Assembly: GCA_038209965.1 (NCBI GenBank)
Contig: JBBQXF010000048.1
Location: 1-35,290, forward strand
DNA: 35,290 nt
Source: JALONO01 sp038209965
GTDB lineage: Bacteria > Bacteroidota > Bacteroidia > Cytophagales > Thermoflexibacteraceae
Direction of reading: 5' to 3'
Numbering within the stretch: the stretch's first letter is position 1; each line of letters opens with the position of its first letter. The notes beneath the pieces were generated by a model, which saw only the letters and a program-made list of their open reading frames with translations, searched no databases and had not been told where the DNA came from. Shown here piece after piece: positions 33,100 through 35,290 of the stretch. The translations under genes and the position numbers were made by a program.

Positions 33100-35290
33100 T
33101 TGTAATTTTGTTGATTTTTGATAACTGCAAAAATGTCTTCTAATTTTTCAGATTTTCCATGCTTTTCCAAAATAGGTTTTACTACTTTGTTTTTCAAATG
33201 TTTTTCTTTGGACAGCGTTCCTTCCCAATCATCGTGTTTACCATAAATAACCGCATTATCTAAGGCAACTGTCAAGTCCTCGTCTTTGTCTAAGTTATCA
33301 TACAAGGCTCGTTTGGCTTTAGTATTGATGCTCGAAGGATATGCATTACTTGTTTCGGGCTTCTTTACTTTTACCGCTAGCTCAACTATTTCCTCCAAAT
33401 ATTTCTCATATTCAGCGGCTTCTTCGTTGCGTAGTTTGATTAATTCATCCAGCAATACACTCATCTTTTCATAATAAATCGGGTTAGTTGGGCTTTCTTC
33501 AATGATAACTTTCCGCAAATTATTTTCAATGGTTTCTGCCATTGCTTGTTTGCTTTTCTTAATGTTGTCGGGTAATTTGTCCAATGCTCCTTTGCCGTCT
33601 TTTACCAACAAATCTACCAAACTAATTTCATCGAACGCTGATATTTTTCGGCTTTCCTCCGCTCCAATGTAGCTATCAATCAAATGTCGCATGGCTGGCT
33701 CAAATTGTTTCAAATCAACCCAGTCACCGCTTGCCAATTGAATTTCTTTGCGAACACTTTCAAAATGCTTCAAATCATTTTTAATATTTTCAATTTCTTT
33801 TGGCTTATAACCTGCTTCTTCCATTTCATCGGCAATGTTGGCATAAGCACGAATAAGCGAAACAACGGCTTTGTACAAGGCTACTCGTTTGGGTTCGCTG
33901 TCTTTTAAATCCTCTGTCAACTGTGAATTTCCACAGAAATATGCAATGTATTGTAGTGTGCCTTTGGGCGGAGCCACAGGTTCGCACAAGGCTTTGATGG
34001 TCTCTAAAGCATCATCCAATCGTTCTTTGCCTTTTGCCAAACGGTCGCTTAATAAACCTTCTACATCTGCCTTGTCATAATCTTCAAAGGCTTTGGAAGT
34101 AAAATCATTGTAAGCATTTTCCAAACTGCCAAACAAATCTTTGTAGTCAATGATATAACCGTAATCTTTATCGTCTCCATCCAAACGGTTTACCCGGCAA
34201 ATTGCCTGAAACAATCCGTGGTCTTTCATGCTTTTGTCAATGTACAAAAAAGTAGCACTTGGTGCATCAAAACCTGTGAGTAATTTATCAACTACAATTA
34301 ACAATTTCATTTGTGATGGCTCATCAGTGAAACGCTTTTTGGCTTCGTCTTCAAAATCTTCTGACGTTTTGCCGTTGAGCATTTTTTGATAAATGTCATA
34401 CTGCATTAGTTTTTCGGTGTAACCTTCGCCTTCTCCTTTAATATCGGCATAGGTTGGGGCAAAGGAAGTAACAATGGCACATTTTTTAAAACCTGCATCT
34501 TGAAATAATTGATAATAACGACAAGCATTGTAAATACTGCCTGACACCAAAATAGCATTGCCTCTGCCGTTTTGCAGGCGTTCACGGGTTTCCATATCCA
34601 ACAAAATATCGGCAACAATTTTCTGTAAGCGACCAACAGAACTGAACACTTTTTTCATTGTTCCCCATTTCTGTTTGAGTTCGGTTTTTGCAAAGTCTGT
34701 TAAGCCTTTGGTTTTGCTATCAAACCAAGTATCAATTTTATCTAAGGAAGTAATTTTTTGCTCAATATCTCGCGCTTCATATCGCAAATCCAATACTACG
34801 CCATCTTTTACGCCTTCATCAAATTTGTAAGTGTGTATGTATTTGCCAAATATTTCAATGCTTTTTTGTTTGTCAGCTTGCATCAAAGGTGTTCCTGTGA
34901 AACCAATAAACAATGCTTTTTCGCCTAAAAGTTGTCGCATTGCTTTGTTCAAATCTCCACTTTGTGTTCTATGACATTCATCGACAAACACATAAAAAGC
35001 GCCTTTGGGTTTAAAGCCCTTGGGCAACGCGTTTTTTAGTTCTGCCAAATAGCTGTCGTAATCTTTGGTTTTATCGCCACCTTCTTCTTTGTTGCCAAAT
35101 TTGTGAATGAGTGAACACATCAACCAAGGGGTGGTAGCATTTAGTTTTTCAATTAAATCGGTTCCGCTTTTTGTTCTTACAATTTGCTCACCTACACCAT
35201 CAAATACCTTCTCAATTTGTTTGTCCAACTCTGTGCGGTCGGTAATGATAAGCACTCTTGCATTGGGGTTGTATTCTCGTATCCATTTGG
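33096..35290 (-). CDS. hsdR: Type I restriction enzyme R subunit, partial (N-terminus beyond window end)
   Basis: 731 codons are visible and the frame stays open to the window edge, so the N-terminal nuclease domain and Walker A lie outside. Visible translocase motifs are VLIITDRTELDKQI (Ia region), the Walker B/DEAD-type FVDECHRTQSG, motif III FTGTPLMQ, LLIVVDKLLTGFDAP (motif V) and the motif VI-like AICRVNRLDG. The C-terminal helical part (about the last 270 residues) is long and charged, as in other HsdR subunits, and would contact the methylase complex. HsdR cuts DNA after ATP-driven translocation. The hsdM and hsdS genes should lie to the right. AT-rich codon use suggests transfer. The four-base overlap with the metallopeptidase gene indicates coupling. 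Confidence 0.93.
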   Translation of the reverse strand, partial: KWIREYNPNARVLIITDRTELDKQIEKVFDGVGEQIVRTKSGTDLIEKLNATTPWLMCSLIHKFGNKEEGGDKTKDYDSYLAELKNALPKGFKPKGAFYVFVDECHRTQSGDLNKAMRQLLGEKALFIGFTGTPLMQADKQKSIEIFGKYIHTYKFDEGVKDGVVLDLRYEARDIEQKITSLDKIDTWFDSKTKGLTDFAKTELKQKWGTMKKVFSSVGRLQKIVADILLDMETRERLQNGRGNAILVSGSIYNACRYYQLFQDAGFKKCAIVTSFAPTYADIKGEGEGYTEKLMQYDIYQKMLNGKTSEDFEDEAKKRFTDEPSQMKLLIVVDKLLTGFDAPSATFLYIDKSMKDHGLFQAICRVNRLDGDDKDYGYIIDYKDLFGSLENAYNDFTSKAFEDYDKADVEGLLSDRLAKGKERLDDALETIKALCEPVAPPKGTLQYIAYFCGNSQLTEDLKDSEPKRVALYKAVVSLIRAYANIADEMEEAGYKPKEIENIKNDLKHFESVRKEIQLASGDWVDLKQFEPAMRHLIDSYIGAEESRKISAFDEISLVDLLVKDGKGALDKLPDNIKKSKQAMAETIENNLRKVIIEESPTNPIYYEKMSVLLDELIKLRNEEAAEYEKYLEEIVELAVKVKKPETSNAYPSSINTKAKRALYDNLDKDEDLTVALDNAVIYGKHDDWEGTLSKEKHLKNKVVKPILEKHGKSEKLEDIFAVIKNQQNYK

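Noticed and set aside
1..35290. CRISPR array or insertion sequence
   Set aside because: No regularly spaced identical repeats and no transposase frame with terminal inverted repeats were seen.

Overview
This window looks like the chromosome of a Bacteroidota bacterium. The evidence is a 1034-residue secreted protein with a C-terminal type IX secretion sorting domain, menaquinone genes (a MenF-type isochorismate synthase and a MenE-type ligase), a GSCFA protein, a near-perfect Bacteroidota promoter (TTG, 20 bases, TACATTTG) in front of a tRNA gene, and start codons without clear Shine-Dalgarno sequences. The exact class cannot be fixed from the sequence.

Layout. 1-1690 (core-like): a partial secreted coiled-coil protein and a secreted double-NIPSNAP protein, both on the minus strand. 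1690-4050 (AT-rich island A): a minus-strand operon of an SMC/OLD-like AAA ATPase and a DUF4276 (TOPRIM-like, RloB-related) partner broken by a frameshift, lying between two copies of a 59-bp direct repeat. 4142-27356 (GC-richer core): an ACC deaminase/D-cysteine desulfhydrase-like enzyme, guaB, then a long leftward run (THUMP-like methyltransferase, menE, gpsA, aat, Tat-exported Gfo/Idh/MocA oxidoreductase). Next come tRNA-Gly(GCC) and tRNA-Leu(UAA), a GSCFA protein, menF, a rightward operon of lipoprotein, MFS transporter and double-VOC protein, then trxA, an isolated nuoH, a GNAT acetyltransferase, a BCS1-like AAA ATPase, a membrane acyltransferase, a umuDC SOS operon and an APC permease. 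27497-30601: a large LamG/T9SS surface protein. 30602-35290 (AT-rich island B): a decayed cation/proton antiporter, then a minus-strand type I restriction subunit (hsdR, cut by the window edge) overlapping a YgjP-like zinc metallopeptidase gene.

The most unusual observation is a roughly 210-bp degenerate non-coding repeat found twice, in opposite orientations, at 3716-3923 and 30906-31121. Each copy ends on the same short core and points into an AT-rich, probably transferred, block whose first gene starts 100 or 67 bases further on. Together with the 59-bp direct repeat around island A, this suggests a shared boundary, promoter or attachment element that marks defence-type insertions. Its function is inferred and I recognise no named family.

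The core genes cover menaquinone synthesis, phospholipid precursor supply (gpsA), GMP synthesis (guaB), N-end-rule tagging (aat), redox (trxA), respiration (nuoH) and mutagenic DNA repair (umuDC). Long antisense open frames are common over the GC-richer genes and were treated as shadows.
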